The position numbers and the translations under genes were made by a program. From Streptomyces sp. CG4 (GTDB lineage Bacteria; Actinomycetota; Actinomycetes; Streptomycetales; Streptomycetaceae): a DNA stretch of 64,000 nt. Below are positions 1 to 7,764 of the stretch, piece by piece (position 1 is the first letter of the stretch; the number at the start of each line of letters is the position of its first letter). Below the pieces are notes generated by a model. That model ran no database searches and was not told the DNA's origin. It saw nothing but the letters and a program-made list of their open reading frames with translations. The stretch lies in assembly GCF_041080655.1 (NCBI RefSeq), contig NZ_CP163525.1, positions 7,936,001 to 8,000,000 on the forward strand, in the 5' to 3' direction.

Positions 1-489
1 CACCACTGGGCCGTCGTCCGCTCCGCCTCCAAGGCCTACGGCCCCGACCTGCGCGTGGCCGTCGTAGCCGGCGACCCGGTCACGGTCGACCGGGTACGCG
101 GCCGCCAGAGCCTGGGCCCCGGCTGGGTGAGCCTGCTGCTGCAGCGAGCCGTGGTCCGGCTCTGGACCCAGGGCGCGGTGGACCGGGTGGCGGTGGCACG
201 GGCGTACGCCGTCCGCCGGGACGCGCTGGTCGACGCACTGGCGGACCGGGGAGTCGCCGCCCACGGCCGCAGCGGCATGAACGTATGGGTCCCGGTCCCC
301 GACGAGACCGGCGCGGTCGCCCGCCTCCTCCAAGCCGGCTGGGCGGTCGCCCCGGGCGCCCGCTACCGCCTGAACAGCAGACAGGCGATCCGCATCACGA
401 TCTCAACGCTCACACAGGAGGACATCACCCCACTGGCACAAGCGGTGGCGACAGCGGTACGCCCGTCCCCGGCCCGCGTCTACGGCTAG
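1..489 (+). CDS. MocR/GntR-type aminotransferase-like regulator, 3' part
   Basis: The frame is open from base 1, so the 5' part lies outside the window; 162 residues are visible. It contains SKAYGPDLR, the pyridoxal-phosphate lysine motif of class I/II aminotransferases, followed by the small domain that ends in a typical YRLNSRQAIRITISTL strand region. In Streptomyces this C-terminal aminotransferase fold is commonly joined to an N-terminal GntR winged helix (MocR/PdxR family); that helix is not visible, so a free-standing aminotransferase remains possible. Such regulators usually use PLP as a ligand. It converges on the DMT transporter gene with a palindromic repeat between them. Confidence 0.75.
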   Translation, partial: HHWAVVRSASKAYGPDLRVAVVAGDPVTVDRVRGRQSLGPGWVSLLLQRAVVRLWTQGAVDRVAVARAYAVRRDALVDALADRGVAAHGRSGMNVWVPVPDETGAVARLLQAGWAVAPGARYRLNSRQAIRITISTLTQEDITPLAQAVATAVRPSPARVYG

Positions 490-504
490 GGGCGGCACCA
501 CGAG

Positions 505-590
505 GAGGCGCGGGAACTGCGCGACAGGGGCGCCACACCCAAGGGGCGCCGGGAACGGCGCGACAAGCCACAACGAACCGTCAGCCGCAC
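505..590. repeat. Streptomyces-type palindromic intergenic repeat, likely bidirectional terminator
   Basis: Two related blocks, GCGGGAACTGCGCGAC and CCGGGAACGGCGCGAC, surround paired GGCGCC arms (about 529 and 545) between two convergent genes. This motif class is scattered between Streptomyces genes (known from general familiarity, not searched here) and can fold as RNA hairpins. A role in ending both transcripts is inferred from the convergent position. Confidence 0.5.
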
Positions 591-612
591 ACGAACCCCA
601 CGCCCCTCCCCG

Positions 613-1614
613 CTAGGCGCTCCCCGCCGAACCGCGTGAGCGCGAGGCGCCCTCCGCCGAACCGCGTGAGCGCCACGCGTGGGCGCTACGCCCCCGAACC
701 TGCGTAAGCGCGGCCCCCGCCAGCACGATCACCGCCCCCACCGGCGTGTTCCACCCCAGCGATTCCCCGAGAATCGCGACACCGGCCGCCGTTGCGATCA
801 CCGGAATGAAATAGGTGACCATCTGCGCCGTAGTAGGCCCGACCTCGGCGACCAACCCGTACTGGATCAGCACGGCCACCCCCGTGCCGAGCGCCCCCAG
901 CGCGGCGATCGCAAGCAGCGGCACCAGATCGACATGCGTGGGGAACCCGGCGAACAGCGGGGTGACGACGGCCAGTTGGAGCGTCGCCAGCAGCAGCTGC
1001 GCGCCCGTCATCGACAGATGGGAGTTGCCCGTGCCCGCGAGCGTCCGCCGGACGTAGATCCAGCCGATCGGGTAGCTCAGCGAGGCGAGCAGGGCCATCG
1101 CCGTACCCGTGGCATCCAGCCCATGGAACCCCTGCCAGGCCCCCAGCACGGTGAGCACGCCCAGGAAGCCCAGCCCGAGCCCGGCGACCCGAACCCGGGT
1201 AGGCCGGTCCTCGGACAGCGCGACCAGGGACAGAGCCATGCCCCACAGGGGCGACGTCGCGTTGCAGATGCCGGCCAGCGTGGACGGGATCGTCAGCTCG
1301 GCGAAGGCGAAGAGGGAGAACGGCAGGGCGTTGAGCAGGAACGCGGCGACCGCCATATGGCCCCACAGCCGGGCCCCGCGCGGCAGCCGCTCCCGCTTGA
1401 CCGCCATCGCCGCCGCCAGCACCGCCGTACCGAACACGAGCCGCCCGAAGGTGACCTGGAAGGGCGCGTATCCTTCCGTGCCGACCTTGATCAACAGGAA
1501 GCTGAAGCCCCAGATCAGGGACAGGGCGCCGAAGCGCAGCCGCCAGTCGAGGCGGGCGCCGGGACGGGTGGGGGCGGGGGACTGGGTTCGGGGTGCGGTG
1601 ACCGTGCTGCTCAT
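613..1614 (-). CDS. EamA/DMT-family exporter
   Basis: The 333-residue protein has about ten hydrophobic segments in two halves, the layout of the drug/metabolite transporter superfamily. Motifs such as SLIWGFSFLLIK near the N-terminus and the repeated GxxxLGE-type segment near residue 270 fit EamA proteins, which export metabolites or amino acids from the cytoplasm. The ATG at 1614 has GGTGGA about eight bases upstream, whereas an in-frame ATG at 1626 lacks a site, so the shorter form is chosen. It is divergent from a LysR regulator, the usual arrangement for a regulator and its exporter. The basic C-terminal tail contains repeated RSRGSA units. Substrate unknown. Confidence 0.8.
   Translation of the reverse strand: MSSTVTAPRTQSPAPTRPGARLDWRLRFGALSLIWGFSFLLIKVGTEGYAPFQVTFGRLVFGTAVLAAAMAVKRERLPRGARLWGHMAVAAFLLNALPFSLFAFAELTIPSTLAGICNATSPLWGMALSLVALSEDRPTRVRVAGLGLGFLGVLTVLGAWQGFHGLDATGTAMALLASLSYPIGWIYVRRTLAGTGNSHLSMTGAQLLLATLQLAVVTPLFAGFPTHVDLVPLLAIAALGALGTGVAVLIQYGLVAEVGPTTAQMVTYFIPVIATAAGVAILGESLGWNTPVGAVIVLAGAALTQVRGRSAHAWRSRGSAEGASRSRGSAGSA
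624..711. repeat. Short tandem duplication in exporter 3' end
   Basis: The 20-bp unit CCGCCGAACCGCGTGAGCGC occurs at 624 and again at 654, with a degenerate third copy near 690. It encodes the repeated RSRGSA residues of the exporter's cytosolic tail, past the last membrane helix, so copy-number change would be tolerated. Confidence 0.7.
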
Positions 1615-1688
1615 GATTTCCACCATGCTGGAGGCAACCTCGTAGCACAATCGAGTTTTTCCACCGGGTACGTCTTAGAATCACTTAC

Positions 1689-2591
1689 ATGTTGAACCTG
1701 GAGCGCCTGCGCACCCTGGATGCCCTCGCCCGGCACGGCTCGGTCAGCGCGGCCGCGGACGCGCTGCATGTCACCACCTCCGCCGTCTCCCAGCAGCTGG
1801 GCAAGCTGGAGCGCGAGATCGGCCAGCAGCTCCTCGCCAAGAACGGCCGGGGGGTGCGGCTCACGGACGCCGGGCGTCTGCTGTCGGAGCACGCGTCCCG
1901 CATCCTGTCGCAGGTCGAACTCGCCGAGTCCGATCTGGAGGCGCACCGCGGTCAGGTCGTCGGTGAACTGCGGCTGTCGGCGTTCCCGACCGCCGCCCGC
2001 GGGCTCTTCCCGGCCGCGCTCGGCGCGCTGCGCGCCGAGCACCCCGGGCTGCGCGTCCGCTCCAGCGAGCTGGAGCCGGAGCGGGGCATCGCCGGTGTCG
2101 TCCGCGGCGATCTGGATCTCGCGGTGGTGCTGGACTGGTACAACAAGCCGATGCCCGTGCCCGACGGTCTGGTCAAGGCACCCCTGCTGGACGATCCGGC
2201 CGATGTCGCCATGCCGGTCGGGCACCCGCTCGCCGGCCGGGACGAGGTCGACCTCACCGAGTTCGCCGAGGACGAGTGGATCACCTGGGGCGAGGGCGAG
2301 TTCTGCCACGAGTGGCTGATGTTCACGCTGCGCTCCAAGGGCGTCGAGCCGATCGTCGGCCACCGCGCCGGCGAGACCCACACCCAACTCGGCCTGGTCG
2401 CCTCCGGTTTGGGTGTGTGCATCGCGCCACTGCTGGGCCGGCATCCGGTCCCGGACGGCGTGGTCCTCGTCCCGCTCAGGCAGCGGGTGCGCCGGCACGT
2501 CTATGTGGTCTGGCGGGCGGACGCCGACCGCCGCCCCTCGATCAGAGCGGCGGTCGAGGCCCTGCGCACCGCGGCGCGGCAGGTCGGCTGA
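1689..2591 (+). CDS. LysR-family transcriptional regulator
   Basis: This 300-residue protein has an N-terminal winged helix-turn-helix at about residues 3-62 (LRTLDALARHGSVSAAADAL, then TTSAVSQQLGKLE) and a periplasmic-binding-like effector domain from about residue 90. Length and order are those of LysR regulators, which bind as tetramers between divergent genes and respond to a small ligand. It lies 74 bases from the start of the divergent EamA exporter and probably controls that gene and itself. No operator could be defined with confidence in the short gap. The ligand is unknown. Confidence 0.88.
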   Translation: MLNLERLRTLDALARHGSVSAAADALHVTTSAVSQQLGKLEREIGQQLLAKNGRGVRLTDAGRLLSEHASRILSQVELAESDLEAHRGQVVGELRLSAFPTAARGLFPAALGALRAEHPGLRVRSSELEPERGIAGVVRGDLDLAVVLDWYNKPMPVPDGLVKAPLLDDPADVAMPVGHPLAGRDEVDLTEFAEDEWITWGEGEFCHEWLMFTLRSKGVEPIVGHRAGETHTQLGLVASGLGVCIAPLLGRHPVPDGVVLVPLRQRVRRHVYVVWRADADRRPSIRAAVEALRTAARQVG

Positions 2592-2597
2592 GCGAGC

Positions 2598-3068
2598 CTA
2601 GGCTCCGCCCAGCTTCCGGAAGTCCCAGGAGACGATCTTCTCCGGGGTCAGCCGGGTCCAGGCGTGCCGGCCGTCGTGCGGCATCTCGTCCAGGCCGAAG
2701 TTCTTGCGCGCGAACAGCGTCTCGGCCGTGTCGAGTTCGGCACACAGCTCCCCGACCCGGGGCGCCTCGCCCACGAACTCCACCCGGCCGGACAGTTCGA
2801 CCCCGCGCAACTGGTCGTAGTCCTCGCCCGAGTCGACCACGACGGCCACCCGCGGATCGCGGCGCAGTTGCGCCCAACGCCTGCTGCGCACCACCGAGTA
2901 CAGCCACAGCGAGGTGCCGTCCCAGGCGAACCACAGCGCGCTGACATGCGGTGCGCCGTCCGCCGAGACGGTCGCGACCCGGCAGGTGCGCTGACTGGTG
3001 AGGAACTCGTCCAGCTCGCCGGGCGTCATCATGATCTTCCGGCCCCGGCGCTGCTGAGTGACGGTCAT
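2598..3068 (-). CDS. Pyridoxamine-5'-phosphate-oxidase-fold flavin/F420-binding protein
   Basis: The 156-residue protein has the split beta-barrel of the PPOX family: RVATVSADGAPHVSALWF, LWLYSVVRSRRW and DPRVAVVVDSG are the usual cofactor-binding strands. Small actinobacterial members bind FMN, F420 or haem and act as reductases of uncertain substrate. The ATG at 3068 follows GAGGGGG with a seven-base gap. It converges on the LysR gene with six bases between stops and is divergent from the isochorismatase-fold gene. True PdxH function is unlikely because PLP-pathway active-site features are not apparent. Confidence 0.78.
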   Translation of the reverse strand: MTVTQQRRGRKIMMTPGELDEFLTSQRTCRVATVSADGAPHVSALWFAWDGTSLWLYSVVRSRRWAQLRRDPRVAVVVDSGEDYDQLRGVELSGRVEFVGEAPRVGELCAELDTAETLFARKNFGLDEMPHDGRHAWTRLTPEKIVSWDFRKLGGA

Positions 3069-3123
3069 GCGGCCCCCTCTTCTCCCACGTCGTGGCAGAC
3101 AACTATCGTGTCCCGGTGATCCT

Positions 3124-3138
3124 CTGACATCACGTCAG
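3124..3138. promoter_or_regulatory. Palindrome between divergent genes, candidate operator
   Basis: CTGAC-ATCAC-GTCAG is an interrupted inverted repeat between the divergent PPOX-fold and isochorismatase-fold genes. The position suits a regulator site for the PPOX-fold gene. No cognate regulator can be assigned. Confidence 0.35.
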
Positions 3139-3165
3139 AAAAGAGAACGGGTCGACTTGAAATGG

Positions 3166-3270
3166 TTCGTCTTCAAGGGGATCGTCATTCGTCGGGTCGT
3201 CGTCCACCGGGCCGTCTTCCGTCAAGTCGTCTTCCAACAGGTCGTCTTCCGTCAGGTCGTCTTCAAAGGG
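3166..3270. repeat. Seven 15-bp tandem units
   Basis: Seven contiguous 15-base units with consensus GTCGTCTTCCGTCAG fill the space up to the ribosome site of the isochorismatase-fold gene. The period is a multiple of three, so all frames give pentapeptide repeats: VVFRQ-like in one plus frame, GRLPS-like in another (from an ATG at 3162, about 52 residues), and acidic EDDLT-like on the minus strand. No frame has a convincing ribosome site. Confidence 0.85.
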
Positions 3271-3277
3271 GCGTGCC

Positions 3278-3922
3278 ATGCCGTCGCACCAGCAGCTCAG
3301 CGAACTCCTCGACCCGGTGAGCACCGTGCTGCTCACCGTCGAGTGCCAGCAAGGGGTCGTCGGCCCGGACAGCGCCCTGCCCGAACTCGCCCGCGAGGCC
3401 CGCTCCTCCGGCGCGCTGCGCAATGTCGCCCGGCTCGTCGCCGCCGCGCACGAGACCGGCGTCCAGGTCATCCACGCGATCGCCGAGCGCCGCCCGGACG
3501 GCCGGGGCGCGAGCCGCAACGCCAGGCTGTTCCGGGCCGCGGAACGGCTCCCGGTGCTGCAGCTGTCCGGCACCCACGCGGTCCGAGTCGCGCCCCCGAT
3601 CGAGGTCGCCGAGGAGGACTTCGTCGTACGCCGGCTACACGGGCTGTCCCCGATCCACGGCACCGACGTCGACGCCCTGCTGCGCAACCTGGGCTGCCGC
3701 ACACTGGTCGTCACCGGCGTCTCCGCCAACGTGGCGATACCCAACGCGGTGTTCGACGCGGTCAACCTCGGCTATACGGCCGTAGTCCCGGCCGACGCCA
3801 TCGCAGGGGTGCCCGCCGATTACACCCCTGCGATGATCCGGCACACCCTCGCGCTGGTCGCCACGGTCTCGACCACCGACGACGTGCTCCGCTGTCTCAA
3901 ACGGCCGCGCGGGCGCGGCTGA
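3278..3922 (+). CDS. Isochorismatase/cysteine-hydrolase fold protein with altered catalytic residues
   Basis: The 214-residue protein matches the isochorismatase-like alpha/beta fold throughout, including LVVTGVSANVAIPNAVFDA near residue 150. In active members the first motif is IDxQ, the second contains a lysine, and the third reads TNVCV with the nucleophilic cysteine. Here these read VECQ, RRLHG and ANVAI, so Asp, Lys and Cys appear as Glu, Arg and Ala. By the family mechanism this predicts loss of cysteine hydrolase activity, so a binding or altered catalytic role is possible. AAGGGG lies six bases before the ATG. The tandem-repeat leader is unusual. Confidence 0.75.
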   Translation: MPSHQQLSELLDPVSTVLLTVECQQGVVGPDSALPELAREARSSGALRNVARLVAAAHETGVQVIHAIAERRPDGRGASRNARLFRAAERLPVLQLSGTHAVRVAPPIEVAEEDFVVRRLHGLSPIHGTDVDALLRNLGCRTLVVTGVSANVAIPNAVFDAVNLGYTAVVPADAIAGVPADYTPAMIRHTLALVATVSTTDDVLRCLKRPRGRG

Positions 3923-3928
3923 TCCGGC

Positions 3929-3968
3929 TCAGGCCAGCTTGATGTCCTTCAGGCCAGCTTGATGTCCT
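3929..3968. repeat. Exact 20-bp tandem duplication at the Rieske gene 3' end
   Basis: TCAGGCCAGCTTGATGTCCT occurs twice, end to end, at 3929 and 3949. Each copy holds the stop codon and last codons (DIKLA) of the minus-strand Rieske gene, so the outer copy is a duplicated gene end left downstream. It is likely a small replication-slippage event. Confidence 0.95.
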
Positions 3969-4482
3969 CGCCGGAGACCGTGATCTTCTCGGCGGGCAGC
4001 GGCTGGGTCGCGGGCCCCTGCTTCACACTGCCGTCCGCGACGGAGAAGTGGCTGTTGTGACACGGGCACACGATCGCGCCGCCCGTCACACTGCCCACCG
4101 CGCACCCCTGGTGGGTGCACTTGGCCGAGAACGCCTTGAACGTACCCGCCGTGGGCTGGGTGACGACCACACCGTGGTCCTTGAAGATCTTGCCGCCGCC
4201 CTCGGGGATGTCGGAGGTCTTGGCGAGCGCGGCGCCGCCGGCGGAACCGCCGCCGTTCTGCGCCGCTCCCGTGGAGCCGGTGCTGCCGCTGCTCCCGGTG
4301 CCCGCCGTGCTCCCGGTGGAGCCGGTCGTGCCGGAGGAACCGGACCCCGTGCCGGCCGTGCCGGACGCGTTGTCGCTCGAACCGCAGGCGGTCAGCGCGG
4401 CGGCGAGCCCCGCCGCTCCGGCCGCCGCCACGACGGTACGGCGGGCCGGTCCCGCAGCGTGCTGGGACGATGCGCTGGTCAT
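3949..4482 (-). CDS. Tat-exported Rieske [2Fe-2S] lipoprotein
   Basis: The 177-residue precursor begins with an ARRTVVAAAGAAG twin-arginine segment and a lipobox LTAC, so it is probably folded in the cytosol, exported by Tat and lipid-anchored outside. A Ser/Thr/Gly-rich linker (about residues 35-75) leads to a Rieske domain with CTHQGC and CPCHNSHF, which supply the Cys/His ligands of a [2Fe-2S] cluster. Such stand-alone Streptomyces proteins are presumed electron carriers with unknown partners. GAAGGG precedes the ATG. No oxygenase or cytochrome bc gene is adjacent. Confidence 0.88.
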   Translation of the reverse strand: MTSASSQHAAGPARRTVVAAAGAAGLAAALTACGSSDNASGTAGTGSGSSGTTGSTGSTAGTGSSGSTGSTGAAQNGGGSAGGAALAKTSDIPEGGGKIFKDHGVVVTQPTAGTFKAFSAKCTHQGCAVGSVTGGAIVCPCHNSHFSVADGSVKQGPATQPLPAEKITVSGEDIKLA

Positions 4483-4664
4483 GTGGATTCCCTTCCACGG
4501 AGCTTGTCGTGATCCGTCCAGGGGTACGGCGCCGGGGCGCGACCCGTTCAGACGGGCACCCAGATCCTGGCCGCCGGGGCATGAGACGGACGTAAGCCAC
4601 AGCTGTCGAACCGCTGTCGGCCCATCCCGCCGAGCCGCCGGCCGTGCCCCAGTAACCTGGGGCG

Positions 4665-5441
4665 ATGCTCAAGGAAGTCACCGCGACCCGTTACATCACG
4701 CCGCTGCGTGAGGGGGGCTCGCTGCCGGGGCTCGTCGAGGCCGACGACTTCGGGACCTATGTCATGAAGTTCACCGGCGCCGGACAGGGCCGCAAGACCC
4801 TGGTCGCCGAGGTGGTGTGCGGCGAACTCGCCCGCCGCCTCGGTTTCCGGATGCCCCGGCTGGTCACCCTCCACCTGGACCCGGTCCTCGGACTCGGCGA
4901 GCCCGAGCAGCAGGTGCAGGACCTGCTGCGGTCCAGCGGCGGCACCAACCTCGGCATGGACTTCCTCTCCGGCGCCCTCGGCTACGACCCGCTCGCCTTC
5001 CCGGTGAGCTCCGAGGAGGCCGGCCGGATCGTCTGGTTCGACGCCCTGATCAACAACGTGGACCGCTCCTGGCGCAACCCCAACCTCCTGGTGCACCGCG
5101 GCGAGCTGTGGCTCATCGACCACGGCGCGACGATGATCTGGCACCACAACTGGCCCTCCGCCGAGGCCTCCGCCGCCCGCCCCTACGACGCCTCCGACCA
5201 CGCCCTCGCCCGCTTCGCCCCGGACGTCACCGCCGCCGCGGCCGAGCTGGCACCCCGGGTCACCGAGGACCTGCTCGCCGAGGTCACGGCGGAGATCCCC
5301 GACGCCTGGCTGGCCGACGAACCCGGCTTCGACACCCCGGACGACCTGCGCCGGGCCTATGCGCGGCCCCTGCTGGCCCGGGCGGCCGTCATCGCCGAGC
5401 GCATCACCGGCATCGGCTCCGGCCTTGAGGAGGGCAAGTGA
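4665..5441 (+). CDS. HipA-like kinase-fold protein
   Basis: The 258-residue protein resembles the short HipA-family kinases of actinobacteria: TYVMKFTGAGQGRKTLVAE holds the candidate ATP-binding lysine, FDALINNVDRSWRNPNLL supplies the catalytic-loop Asp/Asn, and LWLIDHGA corresponds to the metal-binding DFG segment. HipA proteins phosphorylate Ser/Thr targets; the best known is a persistence toxin acting on glutamyl-tRNA synthetase. There is no HipB-type HTH partner here. Instead the stop overlaps the start of a DUF3037 gene (GTGA), implying translational coupling. The substrate is unknown. Confidence 0.72.
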   Translation: MLKEVTATRYITPLREGGSLPGLVEADDFGTYVMKFTGAGQGRKTLVAEVVCGELARRLGFRMPRLVTLHLDPVLGLGEPEQQVQDLLRSSGGTNLGMDFLSGALGYDPLAFPVSSEEAGRIVWFDALINNVDRSWRNPNLLVHRGELWLIDHGATMIWHHNWPSAEASAARPYDASDHALARFAPDVTAAAAELAPRVTEDLLAEVTAEIPDAWLADEPGFDTPDDLRRAYARPLLARAAVIAERITGIGSGLEEGK

Positions 5442-5887
5442 GCGAGACCCACATCCATATGGCCGGTCATGTGACCGAGCGCCACATCACCCGGGCGGGT
5501 CAGGGCGGCGACCGGGACGTGTTCGAGTACGCGCTGCTGCGCGTCGTACCGCGGGTGGAGCGCGGCGAGTGCATCAACGCCGGCGTCGTCGTCTACTGCC
5601 GCGCCCAGGCCTACGTCGGCGCCCGCACCCATCTCGACGAGGCGCGGCTGCTCGCCCTCGACCCGGAGGCCGACGTGGCCGGGGTGCGGGCCGCGCTCGG
5701 TGCGATCGAGCGGCACTGCGCGGGCGGGGAGGAGGCCGGACAGGCGGCCCGGGACGACGCCGGGCGCCGCTACCGCTGGGTGATCGCGCCCCGCTCCACC
5801 GTCGTCCAGCCCGGTCCCGCGCACACCGGACTCACCACCGACCCGGCGGCCGAAACGGAGCGTCTGCTGGACCTCCTGGTGAGGTAA
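5438..5887 (+). CDS. DUF3037 family protein
   Basis: The 149-residue protein has the DUF3037 opening FEYALLRVVPRVERGECINAGVVVYC and the later RWVIAPRSTVVQPGPAHTGL segment. The function of the family is not established. The GTG overlaps the upstream kinase stop by four bases, so both proteins are probably made in fixed ratio; this pairing is common in actinobacteria from general knowledge. It has no signal peptide or membrane segment and should be cytosolic. A role as binding partner, substrate or neutraliser of the HipA-like kinase is inference from coupling only. Confidence 0.75.
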   Translation: MSETHIHMAGHVTERHITRAGQGGDRDVFEYALLRVVPRVERGECINAGVVVYCRAQAYVGARTHLDEARLLALDPEADVAGVRAALGAIERHCAGGEEAGQAARDDAGRRYRWVIAPRSTVVQPGPAHTGLTTDPAAETERLLDLLVR

Positions 5888-5912
5888 TGGATCACACCCG
5901 CCCCGCGTGCCG

Positions 5913-5941
5913 TTGACACCGGGTGCCAGGGCTTCTAGCGT
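5913..5941 (+). promoter_or_regulatory. Sigma-70 (HrdB)-type promoter for the SDR pair
   Basis: TTGACA at 5913-5918 and TAGCGT at 5936-5941 are separated by 17 bases, a strong match to vegetative promoters. It would start transcription near 5948, giving a leader of about 90 bases before the first SDR gene. Confidence 0.65.
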
Positions 5942-5958
5942 CACGTGTGCTGAAGGTA

Positions 5959-5974
5959 CTAAGCGGTCGCTCAC
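5959..5974. promoter_or_regulatory. Inverted repeat AGCG-GT-CGCT, candidate operator
   Basis: The segment CTAAGCGGTCGCTCAC contains a short inverted repeat just downstream of the predicted -10 element of the SDR promoter. The position suits repression by a TetR-type protein, a common control of fatty-acid-related SDR genes; no regulator gene is adjacent. Confidence 0.35.
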
Positions 5975-5985
5975 CGCATCAGACG

Positions 5986-6001
5986 GGCTCTCTCAAGAGC
6001 C
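5986..6001. promoter_or_regulatory. Perfect palindrome GGCTCT-CTCA-AGAGCC in SDR leader
   Basis: A six-base-arm palindrome in the untranslated leader; part of it (CTCTCAAG) recurs about 20 bases later near 6011. It may be a second operator or a small leader hairpin. Confidence 0.35.
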
Positions 6002-6035
6002 AGACAGGTTCTCTCAAGGGCGAGGAGAAGCAGCA

Positions 6036-6797
6036 ATGTCCACCACTGAACAGCGGGTCGCGATCGTCACCGGCGCGGCGCGCGGCATCGGCGCCGCCAC
6101 CGCGGTACGACTGGCCGCCGAGGGGCGCGCGGTCGCCGTGATCGACCTGGACGAGGCCGCCTGCAAGGACACCGTCGAGAAGATCACCGCCGCCGGCGGC
6201 AAGGCGATCGCGGTCGGCGCCGACGTGTCCGACGAGGCACAGGTCGAGGCGGCCGTCGCCCGGATCGTCGAGGAGCTGGGCGCCCCGACCATCCTGGTCA
6301 ACAACGCGGGCGTGCTCCGTGACAACCTGCTGTTCAAGATGAGTGCCTCCGACTGGGACACCGTCCTGAACGTCCATCTGCGCGGCTCGTTCCTGATGAC
6401 CAAGGCCGTCCAGAAGCACATGGTCGACGCGGGCTTCGGCCGGATCGTCAACCTCTCCTCGTCCTCGGCGCTCGGCAACCGCGGCCAGGCCAACTACTCC
6501 GCCGCCAAGGCCGGCCTTCAGGGCTTCACCAAGACCCTCGCCATCGAGCTGGGCAAGTTCGGCATCACCGCCAACGCCGTCGCCCCCGGCTTCATCGCCA
6601 CCGAGATGACCAAGGCCACCGCCGACCGCGTCAAGATGGACTTCGACGACTTCAAGAAGGCCGCCGCCACCCAGATCCCGGTGCAGCGCGTCGGCGAGCC
6701 CGAGGACATCGCCAACGCCATCGCCTTCTTCACCGGCGAGGCGGCCGGTTTCGTCTCCGGCCAGGTCCTGTACGTCGCCGGCGGACCGCTCAACTGA
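6036..6797 (+). CDS. fabG: FabG-type SDR oxidoreductase
   Basis: The 253-residue classical short-chain dehydrogenase has the dinucleotide motif TGAARGIG, the NNAG motif, and an active-site Ser with YSAAK (Tyr and Lys four residues apart). NADP-dependent 3-oxoacyl-ACP reduction is the most likely activity given its resemblance to FabG, but the exact substrate cannot be set by sequence alone. A longer frame upstream exists, yet the ATG at 6036 has AGGAG at 6023-6027 and the promoter lies inside the extension. A second SDR gene follows after 11 bases, so the two form an operon. Confidence 0.82.
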   Translation: MSTTEQRVAIVTGAARGIGAATAVRLAAEGRAVAVIDLDEAACKDTVEKITAAGGKAIAVGADVSDEAQVEAAVARIVEELGAPTILVNNAGVLRDNLLFKMSASDWDTVLNVHLRGSFLMTKAVQKHMVDAGFGRIVNLSSSSALGNRGQANYSAAKAGLQGFTKTLAIELGKFGITANAVAPGFIATEMTKATADRVKMDFDDFKKAAATQIPVQRVGEPEDIANAIAFFTGEAAGFVSGQVLYVAGGPLN

Positions 6798-6808
6798 GGA
6801 ACAGGTAC

Positions 6809-7576
6809 ATGACTTCCGCTGAACTCCCCGAGCTTTCCGGCAAGGTCGCCCTCGTCACGGGCGCCAGCCGCGGCATCGGCTACGGCGTCGCCGAGGCGCT
6901 CGTCGCCCGCGGTGACCGCGTGTGCATCACCGGCCGCAACGAGGACGCCCTGAAGGAGGCCGTCGAGAGGCTCGGCTCGGCCCGGGTCATCGGCGTCGCC
7001 GGCAAGGCGCACGACCTGGACCACCAGGCCGAGGCCGTCGAGCGCACCATGCAGGCCTTCGGCCGCGTCGACTTCCTGATCAACAACGCGGGCACCAACC
7101 CGGTGTTCGGGCCGATCGCCGACCTCGACCTGAACGTCGCCCGCAAGGTCTTCGAGACCAACGTGATCTCCGCGCTCGGCTTCGCCCAGAAGACCTGGCA
7201 CGCCTGGCAGAAGGACAACGGCGGCGCGATCGTCAACATCGCCTCGATCGCGGGCCTCGCGCCCTCGCCGTTCATCGGCGCCTACGGCGTCAGCAAGGCC
7301 GCGATGATCAACCTCACCCAGCAGCTGGCGCACGAGTTCGCGCCGAAGGTGCGGGTCAACGCGATCGCCCCGGCCGTCGTCAAGACCAAGTTCGCCCAGG
7401 CCCTGTACGAGAACCGCGAGGAGGAGGCGGCCGCCGCCTACCCGCTCGCCCGGCTCGGCGTCCCCTCCGACATCGGCGGGGCCGCCGCGTTCCTCACCTC
7501 CGCGCAGTCCGACTGGATCACCGGCCAGACGCTCGTCGTCGACGGCGGGATCTTCCTGAACGCCGGCGTGGGCTGA
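6809..7576 (+). CDS. SDR oxidoreductase
   Basis: The 255-residue protein is a second classical SDR with TGASRGIG near residue 17, NNAGTNP, and YGVSK holding the catalytic Tyr/Lys. It is only moderately similar to its neighbour and lacks a diagnostic substrate motif. Both genes are probably transcribed together, and a strong stem-loop follows the stop codon. A paired reductase/dehydrogenase role in acyl-chain or polyketide-like metabolism is inferred only from adjacency. Confidence 0.8.
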   Translation: MTSAELPELSGKVALVTGASRGIGYGVAEALVARGDRVCITGRNEDALKEAVERLGSARVIGVAGKAHDLDHQAEAVERTMQAFGRVDFLINNAGTNPVFGPIADLDLNVARKVFETNVISALGFAQKTWHAWQKDNGGAIVNIASIAGLAPSPFIGAYGVSKAAMINLTQQLAHEFAPKVRVNAIAPAVVKTKFAQALYENREEEAAAAYPLARLGVPSDIGGAAAFLTSAQSDWITGQTLVVDGGIFLNAGVG

Positions 7577-7582
7577 GCCACC

Positions 7583-7620
7583 TTCCGGGCGCCGATTTTC
7601 GGACGGATCGGCGCCCGGAA
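7583..7620 (+). terminator. Stem-loop terminator after SDR operon
   Basis: TTCCGGGCGCCGA and its exact reverse complement are separated by 12 bases, just after the second SDR stop. No U-tract follows, as is common for Streptomyces terminators. Confidence 0.75.
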
Positions 7621-7764
7621 CGCCCCATCGGTTCCGCACAGCGGACTGACAACGTCGTCAATGCGAAATCGATCAAGAAGTCCTGTTTCGGAGAGAGGTT
7701 CAGACGCTCGAACGCTGCGGTATCGTCTGCCGACCCTTGGTATGGCAGATCGAGGAGCGTGCGC

